The notes: generated by a model from the sequence alone, not told the origin. A stretch of 64,000 nucleotides of DNA from Pseudomonas serbica (GCF_028823535.1 NZ_JAQIYM010000005.1:186001-250000), one strand, 5' to 3'; counted from the first letter of the stretch, positions 9,546 through 21,010 are shown. Made by a program: numbers and translations.

Positions 9546-11785
9546 GACTCAGCCTCTTGCGCAACGCGGATACCGACCTGCGCGCACAGCGCGAGGAAGT
9601 TGGGGAACGAGGTAGCGACGTTGGCGCAGTCGTGGATGCGGATCGGCGCGGTGGCGCGCAGCGAGGCAACGCTGAAGGCCATGGCAATCCGGTGGTCGCC
9701 GTGACCATGCACTTCACCGCCACCGATCGAGCCGCCATCGATGATGATGCCATCCGGGGTCGGCTCACACTTGACGCCAAGTGCCAGCAAGCCATCGGCC
9801 ATGACCTGGATCCGGTCCGACTCCTTGACCCGCAGCTCTTCGGCGCCGCGCAGGACGGTACGCCCTTCGGCGCAGGCAGCGGCAACGAACAGCACCGGGA
9901 ATTCGTCGATTGCCAACGGCACCAGCGCCTCGGGAATCTCGATACCTTTTAGTTTAGCTGCCCGAACGCGCAGGTCAGCCACCGGCTCGCCGCCAACTTC
10001 ACGCTGGTTTTCCAGGGTGATGTCAGCGCCCATCAGGCGCAGGATGTCGATCACGCCGGTGCGGGTCGGGTTGATGCCGACATGCTCCAGCACCAGCTCC
10101 GAGCCTTCGGCGATCGATGCGGCCACCAGGAAGAACGCCGACGACGAGATGTCGCCCGGTACTTCGATGTGGGTCGCGGTCAGCTTGTTGCCGGACTCGA
10201 CCGATGCGGTGGCACCGTTGACGCTGACCGGGTAGCCGAAGCCGCGCAACATGCGCTCGGTGTGGTCGCGAGTCGGTGCAGGCTCGGTCACGGTGGTCTT
10301 GCCTTCGGCGTACAGACCCGCCAGCAGCAGGCAGGATTTAACCTGGGCACTGGCCATCGGCATGGTGTAGGTCAGACCCTTGAGCTTGTTGCCACCGCGA
10401 ATGGTCATCGGCGGACGGCCTTCTGCGGCGGTCTCGATCACGGCGCCCATTTCACGCAGCGGATTGGCCACGCGATTCATCGGACGCTTGGACAGCGAAG
10501 CGTCGCCAGTCAGGGTGCTGTCGAAGTCCTGCGCGGCCAGCAGGCCGGACAACAGGCGCATCGACGTACCGGAGTTACCCAGGTAGATCGGGCCCGGCGC
10601 GGGTTTCAGGCCATGCAGGCCAACACCGTGAATGGTCACCCGACCATGGTGCGGGCCTTCGATGACCACGCCCATGTCACGGAACGCCTGCAAGGTCGCC
10701 AGGGCGTCTTCGCCCTCGAGGAAACCTTCGACTTCGGTGACGCCTTCGGCCAGGGAGCCCAGCATGATCGAACGGTGGGAAATCGACTTGTCACCTGGTA
10801 CGCGAATCCGACCGGACAGGCGGCCACCAGGTTGAGCCAGGAAAATCAGATCGTTGGAATTCATAGCGTCCACATAGGCCCGACGGGCCAGGATTTTACT
10901 GAAATGCTCGCGGGCAACCCGGGCGCGAGTGAAAACGCCCAACAATTGGTGCCCATCCCCTGCATCGACCGCGTCGCGCAAGGCGTCGAGGTCGCTGCGA
11001 AATGTATCGAGTGTGCGCAGGACAGCTTCGCGGTTAGCGAGGAAGATGTCATGCCACATCACCGGGTCGCTCCCGGCGATTCTTGTGAAATCGCGGAAAC
11101 CGCCCGCAGCGTAACGGAAGATCTCAAGGTTTTCATTGCGCTTGGCCAGCGAATCGACCAGGCCGAATGCCAGCAAGTGCGGCAGATGACTGGTGGCCGC
11201 CAGCACTTCGTCGTGGCGCTCGACCTGCATGTGCTCGACATCGGCGCCCAGCTCGCGCCACAGGCGATCGACCACGGCCAAGGCCTGCGGATCGGTCTGC
11301 TCCAGCGGCGTCAGGATCACTTTATGGCGACGGAACAGTTCGGCATTGGAGGCTTCCACCCCGCTCTGCTCGGAACCGGCGATCGGGTGGCCCGGCACGA
11401 AACGCGCCGGCATGCCACCAAAGGCTTCGGCCGCCGCCCGCACGACATTGCCCTTGGCGCTGCCAACGTCTGTCAGGATCGCTTGCCCCAGATCCATGCC
11501 GGCCAAACGGCCGAGCATTTTTTCCATGGCGAGGATCGGCACCGCCAGCTGGATCACGTCCGCGCCCTGGCAAGCGAGCGCCAGGTCATCTTCGCAGCGA
11601 TCCACCACGCCCAGTTCAACCGCCAGCTTGCGCGACTGCGGGTCAAGATCGACCCCGACCACTTCGCGGCACAGGCCACTTTCGCGCAAACCCTTGGCAA
11701 ACGAACCGCCGATCAAACCCAGACCGACCACCACCAGGCGACCGATCATGGGCTCAGCAGATTGCACTGTAGTGACATCAACCAC
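9542..11785 (-). CDS. tyrA-aroA: Fused prephenate dehydrogenase / EPSP synthase
   Basis: This bifunctional 747-residue protein has two parts. The N-terminal TyrA part (about 13-300) has the NAD loop [20 protein letters not shown] and [11 protein letters not shown], and oxidises prephenate (or arogenate) for tyrosine. The C-terminal AroA part (about 308-747) begins [18 protein letters not shown] and holds [28 protein letters not shown] and [13 protein letters not shown] segments; it makes EPSP from shikimate-3-phosphate and PEP. The fusion is usual in Pseudomonas. The frame opens at a GTG (11785), nine bases after AAGG and overlapping the hisC stop. An ATG at 11749 (MIGRLVVVG) is the alternative and cannot be excluded. 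Segments such as MASAQVKS resemble the glyphosate-tolerant class II enzymes (inference). Confidence 0.95.
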   Translation of the reverse strand: MVDVTTVQSAEPMIGRLVVVGLGLIGGSFAKGLRESGLCREVVGVDLDPQSRKLAVELGVVDRCEDDLALACQGADVIQLAVPILAMEKMLGRLAGMDLGQAILTDVGSAKGNVVRAAAEAFGGMPARFVPGHPIAGSEQSGVEASNAELFRRHKVILTPLEQTDPQALAVVDRLWRELGADVEHMQVERHDEVLAATSHLPHLLAFGLVDSLAKRNENLEIFRYAAGGFRDFTRIAGSDPVMWHDIFLANREAVLRTLDTFRSDLDALRDAVDAGDGHQLLGVFTRARVAREHFSKILARRAYVDAMNSNDLIFLAQPGGRLSGRIRVPGDKSISHRSIMLGSLAEGVTEVEGFLEGEDALATLQAFRDMGVVIEGPHHGRVTIHGVGLHGLKPAPGPIYLGNSGTSMRLLSGLLAAQDFDSTLTGDASLSKRPMNRVANPLREMGAVIETAAEGRPPMTIRGGNKLKGLTYTMPMASAQVKSCLLLAGLYAEGKTTVTEPAPTRDHTERMLRGFGYPVSVNGATASVESGNKLTATHIEVPGDISSSAFFLVAASIAEGSELVLEHVGINPTRTGVIDILRLMGADITLENQREVGGEPVADLRVRAAKLKGIEIPEALVPLAIDEFPVLFVAAACAEGRTVLRGAEELRVKESDRIQVMADGLLALGVKCEPTPDGIIIDGGSIGGGEVHGHGDHRIAMAFSVASLRATAPIRIHDCANVATSFPNFLALCAQVGIRVAQEAES

Positions 11786-12890
11786 GGGCCAGAACCTTGG
11801 CCAGCGCCTCGAGGAAGCGGTTGTTTTCCGCCGGCAGACCGATGGTCACGCGCAAGTGGTTCGGCATGCCGTAGTTGGCCACCGGACGCACGATCACGCC
11901 TTCACGCAACAGCCCCTGGAACACCGGCGCTGCAACCTGGCCGAGGTCCACGCAAAGGAAGTTGCCTTTGGACGGAATCCAGCCCAGCCCCAGGTCACGG
12001 AAACCCGCTTCCAGTTGCTGCATGCCCGACTCGTTCAAACGTCGGCTTTCCGCCAGGTATTCGGCGTCCTGCAGCGCAGCGCAAGCAGCGGCCAGGGCCA
12101 GGCTGTTGACGTTGAACGGCTGGCGCACGCGGTTCAGCACATCGGCGACCACCGCGGTGGACAAACCATAACCCACGCGCAAGGCCGCCAGGCCGTAGGC
12201 CTTGGAGAAGGTGCGCGACACCAGCAGGTTCGGGTAAGCCGCCAGGAAGTCCAGGCCGTCCGGCAAGTCACTGCCTTCGGCGTATTCGATGTAGGCCTCG
12301 TCCAGCACGACCAACACGTGCTCCGGCACGTCCTGGAGGAATTCGTCCAGCGCCTCGGTATCGAACCAGGTCCCGGTCGGGTTGTTCGGGTTGGCGATGA
12401 AGACCACGCGGGTATTGGCGTCAATGGCCGCGAGCATCGCGGGCAGGTCATGCCCCCAGTCCTTGGCCGGAATCACCTTGGCCTGGGCGCCGACGGCCTG
12501 GGTCACGATCGGGTAGACCGCAAACGCATGCTCGCTGAACACCGCATTCAGGCCCGGCGCCAGGTAGGCGCGCGCGACCAGCTCCAGGATGTCGTTGGAA
12601 CCATTGCCCAACGTCACCTGACTCAGCTCGACGCGGCACTGCTCGGCCAGCAGGGTCTTGAGTGCAAAGCCGTTACCGTCCGGATAACGAGTCAGCTCAG
12701 CCAACTCTTCACGGATGGCCGCCAGTGCCTTGGGACTGGCGCCCAGCGGGTTTTCGTTGCTCGCCAGCTTGACGATGCTGGCCGGATCGAGATCCAGCTC
12801 ACGTGCCAGTTCGTCCACGGGCTTGCCCGGAACGTATGGCGAAAGTTGTTGCACGCCCGGCTGTGCCAGAGCGAGGAAATTGCCACTCAT
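11778..12890 (-). CDS. hisC: Histidinol-phosphate / aromatic aminotransferase (HisC2 type)
   Basis: This 370-residue fold-type I PLP enzyme has FIANPNNPTGTWF (residues near 160), the internal VVLDEAYIEYAEG and the PLP-lysine segment SRTFSKAYGLAALRVGYG. Placed between pheA and tyrA-aroA rather than in a his operon, this paralogue probably also transaminates prephenate or phenyl/hydroxyphenylpyruvate. That role is inferred from context. Its stop overlaps the start of the tyrA-aroA frame by eight bases. Confidence 0.92.
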   Translation of the reverse strand: MSGNFLALAQPGVQQLSPYVPGKPVDELARELDLDPASIVKLASNENPLGASPKALAAIREELAELTRYPDGNGFALKTLLAEQCRVELSQVTLGNGSNDILELVARAYLAPGLNAVFSEHAFAVYPIVTQAVGAQAKVIPAKDWGHDLPAMLAAIDANTRVVFIANPNNPTGTWFDTEALDEFLQDVPEHVLVVLDEAYIEYAEGSDLPDGLDFLAAYPNLLVSRTFSKAYGLAALRVGYGLSTAVVADVLNRVRQPFNVNSLALAAACAALQDAEYLAESRRLNESGMQQLEAGFRDLGLGWIPSKGNFLCVDLGQVAAPVFQGLLREGVIVRPVANYGMPNHLRVTIGLPAENNRFLEALAKVLARG

Positions 12891-12903
12891 TTGCTACCGC
12901 CCC

Positions 12904-13998
12904 TTAGAGAACTGCTTTCGGGTAGGAACCCAGCACTTTGAGTGCTACTGCTTCCTGGCTGATCTTTTCCAGCACACCTTTTACCAGCGGATCGCGGTGG
13001 TGGCCGACGAAATCGATGAAGAACACGTAGGTCCATTTACCGCTGCGCGACGGACGGGTCTCGATTCGCGTCAGGTCGATGCCGTTGTCGTGGAACGGCA
13101 CCAGCAATTCATGCAGCGCACCCGGCTTGTTGCTCATCGAGACAATGATCGACGTTTTGTCGTCGCCGGTCGGCGGCACTTCCTGGTTACCGATCATCAG
13201 GAAACGCGTGGAGTTGTCCGGACGGTCCTCGATTTTCTCCGCCAGGCGGGTCAACCCGTAGAGGCCGGCCGCCATGTCGCCGGCAATCGCCGCCGAGTTC
13301 CACTCACCCTTGACCCGCTTGGCCGCTTCAGCGTTGCTGGACACCGCCACGCGCTCGACATTCGGGTAATGGGCGTCCAGCCACTTGCGGCACTGGGCCA
13401 GGGACTGGGCGTGAGAGTAGATGCGGCTGATGCTGTCGGTCTTGGTGTTTTCACCGACCAACAGGTGATGGTGGATGCGCAGTTCCACTTCACCACAGAT
13501 GACCATGTCATGCTCAAGGAAGCTGTCGAGGGTGTGGTTGACCGCGCCTTCGGTGGAGTTTTCCACCGGGACCACGCCAAAGTTCACCGCACCCGCCGCC
13601 ACTTCGCGGAACACTTCGTCGATGGCCGCCATCGGCTTGCTGATCACGGCGTGACCGAAGTGCTTCATGGCCGCAGCCTGGGTGAAGGTGCCTTCAGGGC
13701 CGAGGTACGCCACTTTCAGCGGCTGCTCGAGGGCCAGGCACGAGGACATGATTTCGCGGAACAGCCGCGCCATCTCTTCGTTGCCCAGCGGCCCCTGGTT
13801 GCGCTCCATGACTCGCTTGAGCACCTGAGCTTCGCGCTCAGGACGATAGAACACCGGCACTTCGCCTTCGGCCAGCGAGGCCATCTTTACTCGCGCAACT
13901 TCCTGGGCGCAGCGTGCGCGCTCACTGATCAGTTCCAGGACTTTTTCGTCCAGGGCATCAATGCGCAGGCGCAGTGCCTTGAGTTCTTGCTCAGACAT
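12904..13998 (-). CDS. pheA: Bifunctional chorismate mutase / prephenate dehydratase (P-protein)
   Basis: This 364-residue enzyme carries out two steps toward phenylalanine. The N-terminal AroQ chorismate mutase (about 1-90) shows LRLRIDALDEKVLELISERA. The dehydratase domain (about 95-275) starts VAYLGPEGTFTQAA and has the NSTRFLMIG motif. A C-terminal ACT domain (about 285-360) with NKPGALHELL and RIETRPSR gives feedback by phenylalanine. Its start codon shares one base with the serC stop (TAATG at 13998). Confidence 0.97.
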   Translation of the reverse strand: MSEQELKALRLRIDALDEKVLELISERARCAQEVARVKMASLAEGEVPVFYRPEREAQVLKRVMERNQGPLGNEEMARLFREIMSSCLALEQPLKVAYLGPEGTFTQAAAMKHFGHAVISKPMAAIDEVFREVAAGAVNFGVVPVENSTEGAVNHTLDSFLEHDMVICGEVELRIHHHLLVGENTKTDSISRIYSHAQSLAQCRKWLDAHYPNVERVAVSSNAEAAKRVKGEWNSAAIAGDMAAGLYGLTRLAEKIEDRPDNSTRFLMIGNQEVPPTGDDKTSIIVSMSNKPGALHELLVPFHDNGIDLTRIETRPSRSGKWTYVFFIDFVGHHRDPLVKGVLEKISQEAVALKVLGSYPKAVL

Positions 13999-15083
13999 TA
14001 GCCATGTTCCTTCTCGAACTCTGCCATGTACGAAACCAGCGCGTTGATCGCGTGGATGTCGACGGCGTTATAGATGGAGGCGCGCATGCCACCCACGGAA
14101 CGGTGGCCCTTGAGGTTCAGCAGGCCACGCTCGTCGGCACCGGCCAGGAACGGCTTGTCCAGACGGTCGTCCGCCAGGCGGAACGGCACGTTCATCCACG
14201 AGCGGTCCGACTTGTTGATTGGGTTGCTGTAGAGGCCGCTGGCGTCGATGAAGTCGTACAGCGTGCGCTGCTTGACGTCATTGAGCTTGCCGATCGCCTC
14301 GACACCGCCCTGCTCTTTCAGCCATTCGAACACCAGGCCGGACAGGTACCAGGCCAGGGTCGGCGGGGTGTTGTACATCGAGCCATTGTCGGCCGCGACC
14401 TTGTAATTGAGCATGGTCGGGCAAATGGAGCGAGCGCGACCCAGCAGGTCTTCACGCACGATGTTGACGACGATGCCGCTCGGGCCGATGTTTTTCTGGG
14501 CACCGGCGTAGATCATGCCGAAGCGCGAGACATCCACCGGGCGCGAGAGGATGTCCGAGGACATGTCGGCGACCAACGGAACGTCACCGGTCTCGGGAAT
14601 CCACTGGAATTCCAGGCCGCCGATGGTTTCGTTCGGCGCGTAGTGAACGTAGGCCGCGTCTTTGGACAGCTGCCATTCGTTCTGGCCAGGAATGGCGAAA
14701 TAGTCGTAGGGCTTGGCAGTGGCGGCAACATTGACGTGGCCGTAGCGCGAAGCTTCCTCGATGGCTTTCTGCGACCAGATACCGGTGTCGATATAGTCCG
14801 CAGAGCCGCTTTCCGGCAACAGGTTCAGGGGAATCTGGGCGAATTGCTGGCTGGCGCCGCCCTGTAGGAACAGCACTTTATAGTTCGACGGGATATTCAG
14901 CAGATCACGCAGATCCTGCTCGGCCTTGGTGGCGATGGACACGAACTCATCACTGCGATGGCTCATTTCCATGACCGACAGGCCCTTGCCGTGCCAGTCG
15001 AGGAGTTCACCCTGGGCGCGCTGCAGGACAGCTTCGGGAAGCGCCGCAGGACCGGCACAGAAGTTATAGGCTCTCTTGCTCAC
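13998..15083 (-). CDS. serC: Phosphoserine aminotransferase
   Basis: SerC transaminates 3-phosphohydroxypyruvate (serine) and 3-hydroxy-4-phosphohydroxythreonine (pyridoxal phosphate). The GTG at 15083 gives 361 residues starting (M)SKRAYNFCAGPAALPEAVL, matching the family N-terminus and length. A TTG two codons earlier is possible. It has the PLP-Lys segment MIYAGAQKNIGPSG and the conserved FLQGGASQQFAQIPLNLL. It heads the serC-pheA-hisC-tyrA/aroA-cmk series. Confidence 0.95.
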   Translation of the reverse strand: MSKRAYNFCAGPAALPEAVLQRAQGELLDWHGKGLSVMEMSHRSDEFVSIATKAEQDLRDLLNIPSNYKVLFLQGGASQQFAQIPLNLLPESGSADYIDTGIWSQKAIEEASRYGHVNVAATAKPYDYFAIPGQNEWQLSKDAAYVHYAPNETIGGLEFQWIPETGDVPLVADMSSDILSRPVDVSRFGMIYAGAQKNIGPSGIVVNIVREDLLGRARSICPTMLNYKVAADNGSMYNTPPTLAWYLSGLVFEWLKEQGGVEAIGKLNDVKQRTLYDFIDASGLYSNPINKSDRSWMNVPFRLADDRLDKPFLAGADERGLLNLKGHRSVGGMRASIYNAVDIHAINALVSYMAEFEKEHG

Positions 15084-15162
15084 ATCCAATCTCGCTCTGA
15101 TTTGGTGGTATCACGCATAAATCGTTATCAGCCGACACCGGAGCCCTGACGAATCGGGATTC

Positions 15163-15249
15163 TGTGGGAGCGAGCCTGCTCGCAAATGCATCACCGCGGT
15201 GCTTCAGAGGTACCGCGGCGCCTGCATCGCGAGCAGGCTCGCTCCCACA
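15163..15249. repeat. Inverted pair of REP elements (serC-gyrA gap)
   Basis: Two 21-bp copies of TGTGGGAGCGAGCCTGCTCGC face each other (15163-15183 and 15229-15249), each with its own small palindrome, with a GC-rich spacer. This is a Pseudomonas REP doublet. Confidence 0.9.
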
Positions 15250-15329
15250 AGGGATCTCCGGAGGTGTCGATATTTCGTTACGGACAAACAACAAGGGGGC
15301 GAATTCTCATCCGCCCCCTGCTTACCCGC

Positions 15330-17984
15330 TTATTCCTGTGGTTCTTCGTCAGCAGCGGCGTCGAGTTGCTGGTCCTCGACGATGTCGTCGATCACGACAT
15401 TGCCTTCGAACCCGGCACCTTCTTCGCCTTCCAGCTCTTCACCTTCGACTTCCGACGGCTCCTGGACCCGCTCCAGACCGACCAGCGTTTCATCGTTGGC
15501 CAGCTTGATCAAGGTCACGCCCTGGGTGTTACGACCCAGGCTGGACACTTCGTCGACTCGAGTACGAACCAGTGTGCCCTGGTCGGAAATCAGCATGATT
15601 TCCTCGCCATCGAGCACCTGGACCGCTCCGACCAGACGGCCGTTACGCTCGTTGCTGACCATGGCGATCACGCCCTGGCCGCCACGCTTGTACTCAGGGA
15701 ACTCGGTGATCGCGGTGCGCTTGCCATAACCACGCGCCGAAGCGGTGAGGATCTGGCTGCCTTCTTCCGGGATCAGCATGGAAATCAGCTTCTGCCCTTC
15801 CGGCAGGCGCATGCCGCGCACACCGCGGGCGGTACGGCCCATGGCGCGAACGTCGGATTCCTTGAAGCGCGTCACCTTGCCGCCGTCGGAGAACAGCATG
15901 ACTTCGCGCTCGCCATCGGTAATGGCCGCGGAAATCAGCACGTCGCCTTCGTCCAGCTCCAGCGCGATCAGGCCGACGCTGCGTTGACGGCTGAAGGATT
16001 CCAGCGGGGTCTTCTTCACGGTGCCGTTGGCGGTGGCCATGAAGATGAAGTGACCTTCGGTGTATTCCTCGACCGGCAGCATGGTGGTGATGTATTCACC
16101 GTCATCGAGCGGCAGCAGGTTGACCAGCGGACGACCACGGGCCGCGCGGGACGCTTCCGGGATCTCGTAGGTCTTGAGCCAGTACACCTTGCCTTTGCTG
16201 GAGAACAGCAGCAGCGTGGTGTGGCTGTTGGCTACCAGCAGGTGAGCGATGTAGTCCTCATCCTTGACGCCGGTGGCCGACTTGCCTTTACCACCACGAC
16301 GCTGGGCCTGGTACGCAGCCAGCGGCTGGGTCTTGGCATAGCCACCGTGGGAGATGGTCACAACGCGATCTTCTTCCGGGATCATGTCGCCCAGGGTCAG
16401 GTCGAGACGGGCATCGAGAATCTCGGTGCGACGCACGTCGCCGTATTCGGCGCGGATCACTTCCAGTTCTTCGCGGATCACTTCCATCAGGCGCGTGGCG
16501 CTGTTGAGGATGCGGATCAGCTCGCCGATCTGGTTGAGGATCTCTTGATACTCGGCCAGCAGCTTTTCGTGCTCCAGGCCGGTCAGGCGATGCAGACGCA
16601 GTTCCAGGATGGCTTGCGCCTGCTCTGGCGACAGGAAGTACTTGCCGTCGCGCAGGCCGTATTGCGGGTCGAGGTTTTCCGGACGGCACGAATCGGCACC
16701 GGCACGTTCCACCATCGCCACCACAGCCGAGGACTCCCAAGGGGTGCTGACCAGCGCTTCCTTGGCTTCCGACGGGGTTGGCGAGGCCTTGATCAGGGCG
16801 ATGACCGGGTCGATGTTCGACAGGGCAACCGCTTGACCTTCGAGGATGTGACCACGCTCGCGCGCCTTGCGCAGTTCGAACACGGTACGGCGGGTGACCA
16901 CTTCGCGACGGTGACGCACGAAGGCTTCCAGCAGGTCCTTGAGGTTCAGGATGCGTGGCCGGCCGTCGATCAACGCGACGATGTTGATGCCGAATACCGC
17001 TTGCAGCTGGGTCTGGGCGTAGAGGTTGTTGAGGATCACCTCAGGCACTTCGCCACGACGCAGCTCGATCACGACGCGCATACCGTCCTTGTCGGACTCG
17101 TCGCGCAGTTCGGTGATGCCTTCGAGCTTCTTCTCCTTGACCAGCTCGGCGATCTTCTCGATCAGGCGGGCCTTGTTCAGCTGGTAAGGCAGTTCGGTGA
17201 TGACGATCTGCTGGCGACCACCGACCTTGTCGATGTCTTCGATCATCGAGCGGGCGCGCATGTAGATGCGGCCGCGACCGGTGCGGTAGGCCTCGATGAT
17301 GCCGGCGCGACCGTTGATGATCGCAGCAGTCGGGAAGTCTGGACCCGGGATGTATTGCATCAGCTCGTCGACGGTCAGCTCGGGATTGTCGATGAGCGCC
17401 AGGCAACCGTCGATGACTTCACCGAGGTTGTGCGGCGGAATGTTGGTCGCCATGCCCACGGCGATACCGCTGGAGCCGTTGACCAGCAGGTTGGGAATAC
17501 GGGTCGGCATGACCGCCGGGATCATTTCGGTGCCGTCGTAGTTCGGCACCCAGTCCACGGTTTCCTTATGCAGGTCGGCCAGCAGCTCGTGCGCCAGCTT
17601 GGTCATGCGCACTTCGGTGTATCGCATGGCCGCGGCGTTGTCGCCGTCCACCGAACCGAAGTTGCCCTGGCCGTCTACCAGCAGGTAGCGCAGGGAGAAT
17701 GGCTGCGCCATCCGAACGATGGTGTCGTACACCGCGGTATCACCGTGCGGGTGATACTTACCGATCACGTCACCGACAACACGGGCAGATTTCTTGTACG
17801 GCTTGTTGAAGTCGTTGCCCAGCTCGCTCATCGCGAACAGCACGCGCCGGTGCACGGGCTTCAAGCCATCGCGCGCATCCGGCAGTGCCCGCCCGACAAT
17901 TACGCTCATCGCGTAGTCGAGATAGGACTGCTTCAGCTCGTCTTCGATATTGACCGGGAGGATTTCTTTGGCCAGTTCGCCCAT
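15330..17984 (-). CDS. gyrA: DNA gyrase subunit A
   Basis: GyrA is the DNA-cleaving subunit of gyrase. From the ATG at 17984 the protein has 884 residues, beginning [20 protein letters not shown]. The in-frame start at 18068 is not supported. The catalytic Tyr is residue 122 (AAAMRYTEV). The quinolone-resistance region reads GDTAVYD with Thr83 and Asp87, the ordinary susceptible Pseudomonas state. The GyrA box QRRGGKG precedes the beta-pinwheel C-terminal domain. The end is very acidic ([15 protein letters not shown] and on). An AGG lies 9-11 bases before the start. Confidence 0.98.
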   Translation of the reverse strand: MGELAKEILPVNIEDELKQSYLDYAMSVIVGRALPDARDGLKPVHRRVLFAMSELGNDFNKPYKKSARVVGDVIGKYHPHGDTAVYDTIVRMAQPFSLRYLLVDGQGNFGSVDGDNAAAMRYTEVRMTKLAHELLADLHKETVDWVPNYDGTEMIPAVMPTRIPNLLVNGSSGIAVGMATNIPPHNLGEVIDGCLALIDNPELTVDELMQYIPGPDFPTAAIINGRAGIIEAYRTGRGRIYMRARSMIEDIDKVGGRQQIVITELPYQLNKARLIEKIAELVKEKKLEGITELRDESDKDGMRVVIELRRGEVPEVILNNLYAQTQLQAVFGINIVALIDGRPRILNLKDLLEAFVRHRREVVTRRTVFELRKARERGHILEGQAVALSNIDPVIALIKASPTPSEAKEALVSTPWESSAVVAMVERAGADSCRPENLDPQYGLRDGKYFLSPEQAQAILELRLHRLTGLEHEKLLAEYQEILNQIGELIRILNSATRLMEVIREELEVIRAEYGDVRRTEILDARLDLTLGDMIPEEDRVVTISHGGYAKTQPLAAYQAQRRGGKGKSATGVKDEDYIAHLLVANSHTTLLLFSSKGKVYWLKTYEIPEASRAARGRPLVNLLPLDDGEYITTMLPVEEYTEGHFIFMATANGTVKKTPLESFSRQRSVGLIALELDEGDVLISAAITDGEREVMLFSDGGKVTRFKESDVRAMGRTARGVRGMRLPEGQKLISMLIPEEGSQILTASARGYGKRTAITEFPEYKRGGQGVIAMVSNERNGRLVGAVQVLDGEEIMLISDQGTLVRTRVDEVSSLGRNTQGVTLIKLANDETLVGLERVQEPSEVEGEELEGEEGAGFEGNVVIDDIVEDQQLDAAADEEPQE

Positions 17985-18432
17985 GAGAAGCCTGATTCCT
18001 TTTTCTGGTGAAACTTCGTCACATCCATATGGGACGAACGAAGCTCGCCGCTGCAGGCTGAGTGCCATGCACCGACTTACGACAAATCAACGAGTTATGC
18101 CATGGATCTGCGCAGTGAAGGTCGCCCCGCAGGACTACCTTGGAAACCGCCGGATGTTATCACAAGAGCCGCCACGCACCTATCCCCCTGATGCGCATGG
18201 AGCATAGTTAGTTGACCGATGACAGGCTGATAGGAGACGAGAGAGGCTTAGAGCCGCGATGAATGAGAATTCGGGGGGGTGATTCTGGGTTATTCATAGT
18301 CTTTCAGGCCCTCTTCGCGAGCAGGCTCGCTCCCACAATGGATCTTTGTCGTGTCGACCATTGCGATCACACCTCGATCACCTGTGGGAGCGAGCCTGCT
18401 CGCGAAGGCGATTTAATAGACACCACAGGTCA
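17985..18432. other. gyrA upstream region with REP doublet
   Basis: This 448-bp stretch between gyrA and the mtnA stop has no credible gene. It should hold the gyrA promoter (upper part, 17985-18250). The lower part is filled by the REP pair at 18314-18406. Confidence 0.6.
18314..18406. repeat. Inverted pair of REP elements (mtnA-gyrA gap)
   Basis: TTCGCGAGCAGGCTCGCTCC (starting 18314) and its inverse ending at 18406 form a doublet with a ~45-bp spacer, of the same family as at 15163. Confidence 0.9.
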
Positions 18433-19509
18433 TCAATGCAGGCGCTTGCGGCACATCAACTGGGTCATTTTCGCGGTATCGGGGCGCTCGACGATGCCTT
18501 TTTCGGTGACGATCGCATCAATCAGGTCCGCCGGGGTCACGTCGAACACCGGGTTGAACGCATCGACATCGGCGCCGAGCCGCTGGCCACCTACCTCCAA
18601 TAGCTCGCGCCCATCCCGCTCTTCGAGCACGATGTCGTCGCCACTGGCCAGGTTCATGTCGATGGTCGAGCTCGGTGCCACTACCATGAAGCGCACGCCG
18701 TGGTGCATGGCGTTGACCGCCATCTGATAGGTGCCGATCTTGTTGGCCACGTCGCCATTGGCGGTGATGCGGTCCGCGCCGACGACGACCCAGGTGACGC
18801 CCTTGATCTTCATGATGTGCGCCGCGGCGGAGTCGGCATGCAGGGTCACCGGAATGCCTTCGTTGGCCAACTCCCAGGCCGTCAGTCGCGAGCCTTGCAG
18901 CCATGGACGGGTTTCACTGGCGTACACGCGCTCGACCATGCCCTCGATGAACGCACCGCGAATCACCCCCAGTGCCGTGCCGAAGCCACCGGTGGCCAGT
19001 GCACCGGTGTTGCAGTGGGTCATGATCGCCTGGGCGTTGCCCTGGTGCTTGCGGATCAGGTCGACGCCCAGTTGTGCCATGGTCAGGTTGGCTTCACGGT
19101 CACTCTCATGAATGGCCAGGGCCTCGGCTTCCAGCACGGACAAGGGGTCCGCGTGTTTTTTCAGGCGATCCAGGCGCTCGCGCATGCGACCCAGCGCCCA
19201 GAACAGGTTGACCGCAGTCGGACGGGAATCGGCAAGGAGCGTGAAATCCTCTTCCAGCGCCGCTTGCCAGTGGCCGCCCTCGGCAAACCGGGCGCGCGCT
19301 GCCAGTACAACGCCATAGGCGGCACTGATGCCAATGGCCGGCGCGCCGCGCACCACCATCGAGCGAATGGCCTCCGCTACGGCTGCCGAGCTTGTGCAGG
19401 CGACCCAGGTTTCCTCGAACGGCAGCACACGCTGATCCAGCAGGTACAGGGCGCCATCACGCCAATCGATGGCTTTCACCTTCTCCGCAGCCAACAGTCG
19501 ATCGCGCAT
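18433..19509 (-). CDS. mtnA: Methylthioribose-1-phosphate isomerase
   Basis: MtnA turns 5-methylthioribose-1-phosphate into methylthioribulose-1-phosphate in methionine salvage. From the ATG at 19509 there are 358 residues starting [25 protein letters not shown] lies just upstream, and the longer in-frame ATG at 19587 would add an unlike leader. Family marks are [16 protein letters not shown], the catalytic Cys in [18 protein letters not shown] and the catalytic Asp in [20 protein letters not shown]. It is transcribed away from the MTA deaminase gene, 108 bp off. Confidence 0.96.
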   Translation of the reverse strand: MRDRLLAAEKVKAIDWRDGALYLLDQRVLPFEETWVACTSSAAVAEAIRSMVVRGAPAIGISAAYGVVLAARARFAEGGHWQAALEEDFTLLADSRPTAVNLFWALGRMRERLDRLKKHADPLSVLEAEALAIHESDREANLTMAQLGVDLIRKHQGNAQAIMTHCNTGALATGGFGTALGVIRGAFIEGMVERVYASETRPWLQGSRLTAWELANEGIPVTLHADSAAAHIMKIKGVTWVVVGADRITANGDVANKIGTYQMAVNAMHHGVRFMVVAPSSTIDMNLASGDDIVLEERDGRELLEVGGQRLGADVDAFNPVFDVTPADLIDAIVTEKGIVERPDTAKMTQLMCRKRLH

Positions 19510-19617
19510 CAAACACCCCGCAGTCAGAAACAAAAGCCGCCGATTATAGCGATCCCCCGGCGAAGACGCTCGGGTATACTTCGCCATCCTTTATAAAAGC
19601 CGTGGAACCGATCCTCG

Positions 19618-20952
19618 ATGCCGAACACTGCCCTTGCGCTCGATCTGTTGTTGCTGCCGACCTGGCTGGTACCCGTCGAACCCGCTGGCGTCGTGCTCAA
19701 GGATCATGCCCTGGGCATCCGCGACGGGCGCATCGCGTTCATCGGTCCACGCAGCGCCGCCCTGCAGCTTAACGCAACCGAAGTGCGCGAATTGCCGGAC
19801 ATCCTGCTCAGCCCCGGCCTGATCAACGCCCACGGCCATGCGGCGATGACCCTGTTCCGCGGCCTGGCCGACGACCTGCCGCTGATGACCTGGCTGGAAA
19901 ACCACATCTGGCCGGCCGAAGCGAAGTGGGTCGACGAGGATTTCGTCCGCGACGGCACGGACCTGGCCATCGCCGAACAACTCAAAGGCGGCATCACCTG
20001 CTTCTCTGACATGTATTTCTTCCCGAAGGTTGCCAGCGAGTGCGTGCACAACAGCGGCATTCGCGCACAAATCGCGATTCCGATCCTCGACTTTCCGATC
20101 CCGGGCGCCAGCACGGCGGACGAAGCAATTCGCCAGGGTGTCGAGCTGTTTGGCGACCTGAAGCATCACGAACGCATCAAAATCACCTTCGGCCCCCATG
20201 CACCCTACACCGTGGGCGATGAAAACCTGGAAAAAATCCGGGTGATCACCGAAGAGCTGGATGCGTCGATCCACATGCATGTGCATGAAACCGCTTTCGA
20301 AGTGCAGCAAGCGCTCGAACAGCGCGGTGAACGGCCGCTGGCCCGCCTGGCGCGCCTGGGCCTGCTGGGGCCGCGATTCCAGGCGGTTCACATGACCCAG
20401 ATCAGCGAGGAAGACCTGGCGCTGCTGGTAGAAAGCAACACCCATGTCATTCACTGCCCGGAATCGAACCTGAAGCTGGCCAGCGGTTTTTGCCCGGTAG
20501 AGCGTTTGTGGCAGGCCGGCGTCAACGTGGCCATCGGCACCGACGGCGCCGCCAGCAACAATGACCTGGACCTGCTGGGCGAAACCCGCACCGCCGCCCT
20601 GCTGGCCAAGGCTGTCGCGGGTTCGGCCACGGCGCTGGGCGCCCACAGTGCCTTGCGCATGGCCACCCTCAACGGTGCACGCGCACTGGGGATCGAAGCC
20701 CAGGTGGGTTCGCTGGAAATCGGCAAGGCCGCCGACATCGTGGCGTTCGATCTCTCGGGCCTGGCCCAGCAGCCGATCTACGACCCGGTTTCGCAGCTTA
20801 TATATGCGTCCGGCCGCGACTGCGTGAAACACCTTTGGGTCGCGGGCAAGCAACTGCTCGACGACCGTCGCCTGACGCGCCTGGATGAGCAACAACTCGT
20901 CGCCACCGCCAAGGCCTGGGGCCTGCGCATCAGCGGCCGCAAAGAATCGTAA
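19618..20952 (+). CDS. mtaD: 5'-methylthioadenosine / S-adenosylhomocysteine deaminase
   Basis: This 444-residue metal-dependent amidohydrolase of the TRZ/ATZ group has the metal ligands in [13 protein letters not shown] (HxH), [11 protein letters not shown], the [12 protein letters not shown] segment and [16 protein letters not shown] (metal Asp). In P. aeruginosa the homologue at the same locus deaminates methylthioadenosine to methylthioinosine, which a phosphorylase then cleaves to the substrate of MtnA. The divergent mtnA next door fits that route. An SAH deaminase role is possible from the family. The start is ATG at 19618. Confidence 0.92.
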   Translation: MPNTALALDLLLLPTWLVPVEPAGVVLKDHALGIRDGRIAFIGPRSAALQLNATEVRELPDILLSPGLINAHGHAAMTLFRGLADDLPLMTWLENHIWPAEAKWVDEDFVRDGTDLAIAEQLKGGITCFSDMYFFPKVASECVHNSGIRAQIAIPILDFPIPGASTADEAIRQGVELFGDLKHHERIKITFGPHAPYTVGDENLEKIRVITEELDASIHMHVHETAFEVQQALEQRGERPLARLARLGLLGPRFQAVHMTQISEEDLALLVESNTHVIHCPESNLKLASGFCPVERLWQAGVNVAIGTDGAASNNDLDLLGETRTAALLAKAVAGSATALGAHSALRMATLNGARALGIEAQVGSLEIGKAADIVAFDLSGLAQQPIYDPVSQLIYASGRDCVKHLWVAGKQLLDDRRLTRLDEQQLVATAKAWGLRISGRKES

Positions 20953-21010
20953 GCCCCCCGGACTCACCTTCGGGGCTACAGGATTTTTCAAGTTTTAGAG
21001 GACTTAAACC

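Noticed and set aside
10082..12941. Long plus-strand frames (675 and 582 codons) opposite tyrA-aroA and hisC
   Set aside because: Both overlap each other and well-supported minus-strand genes. Composition is that of antisense reading.
15186..18011. 941-codon open frame opposite gyrA
   Set aside because: Antisense shadow of a GC-rich, strongly codon-biased gene. The sequence is low-complexity in Asp, His, Gln and Gly with no domain, and gyrA is certain.
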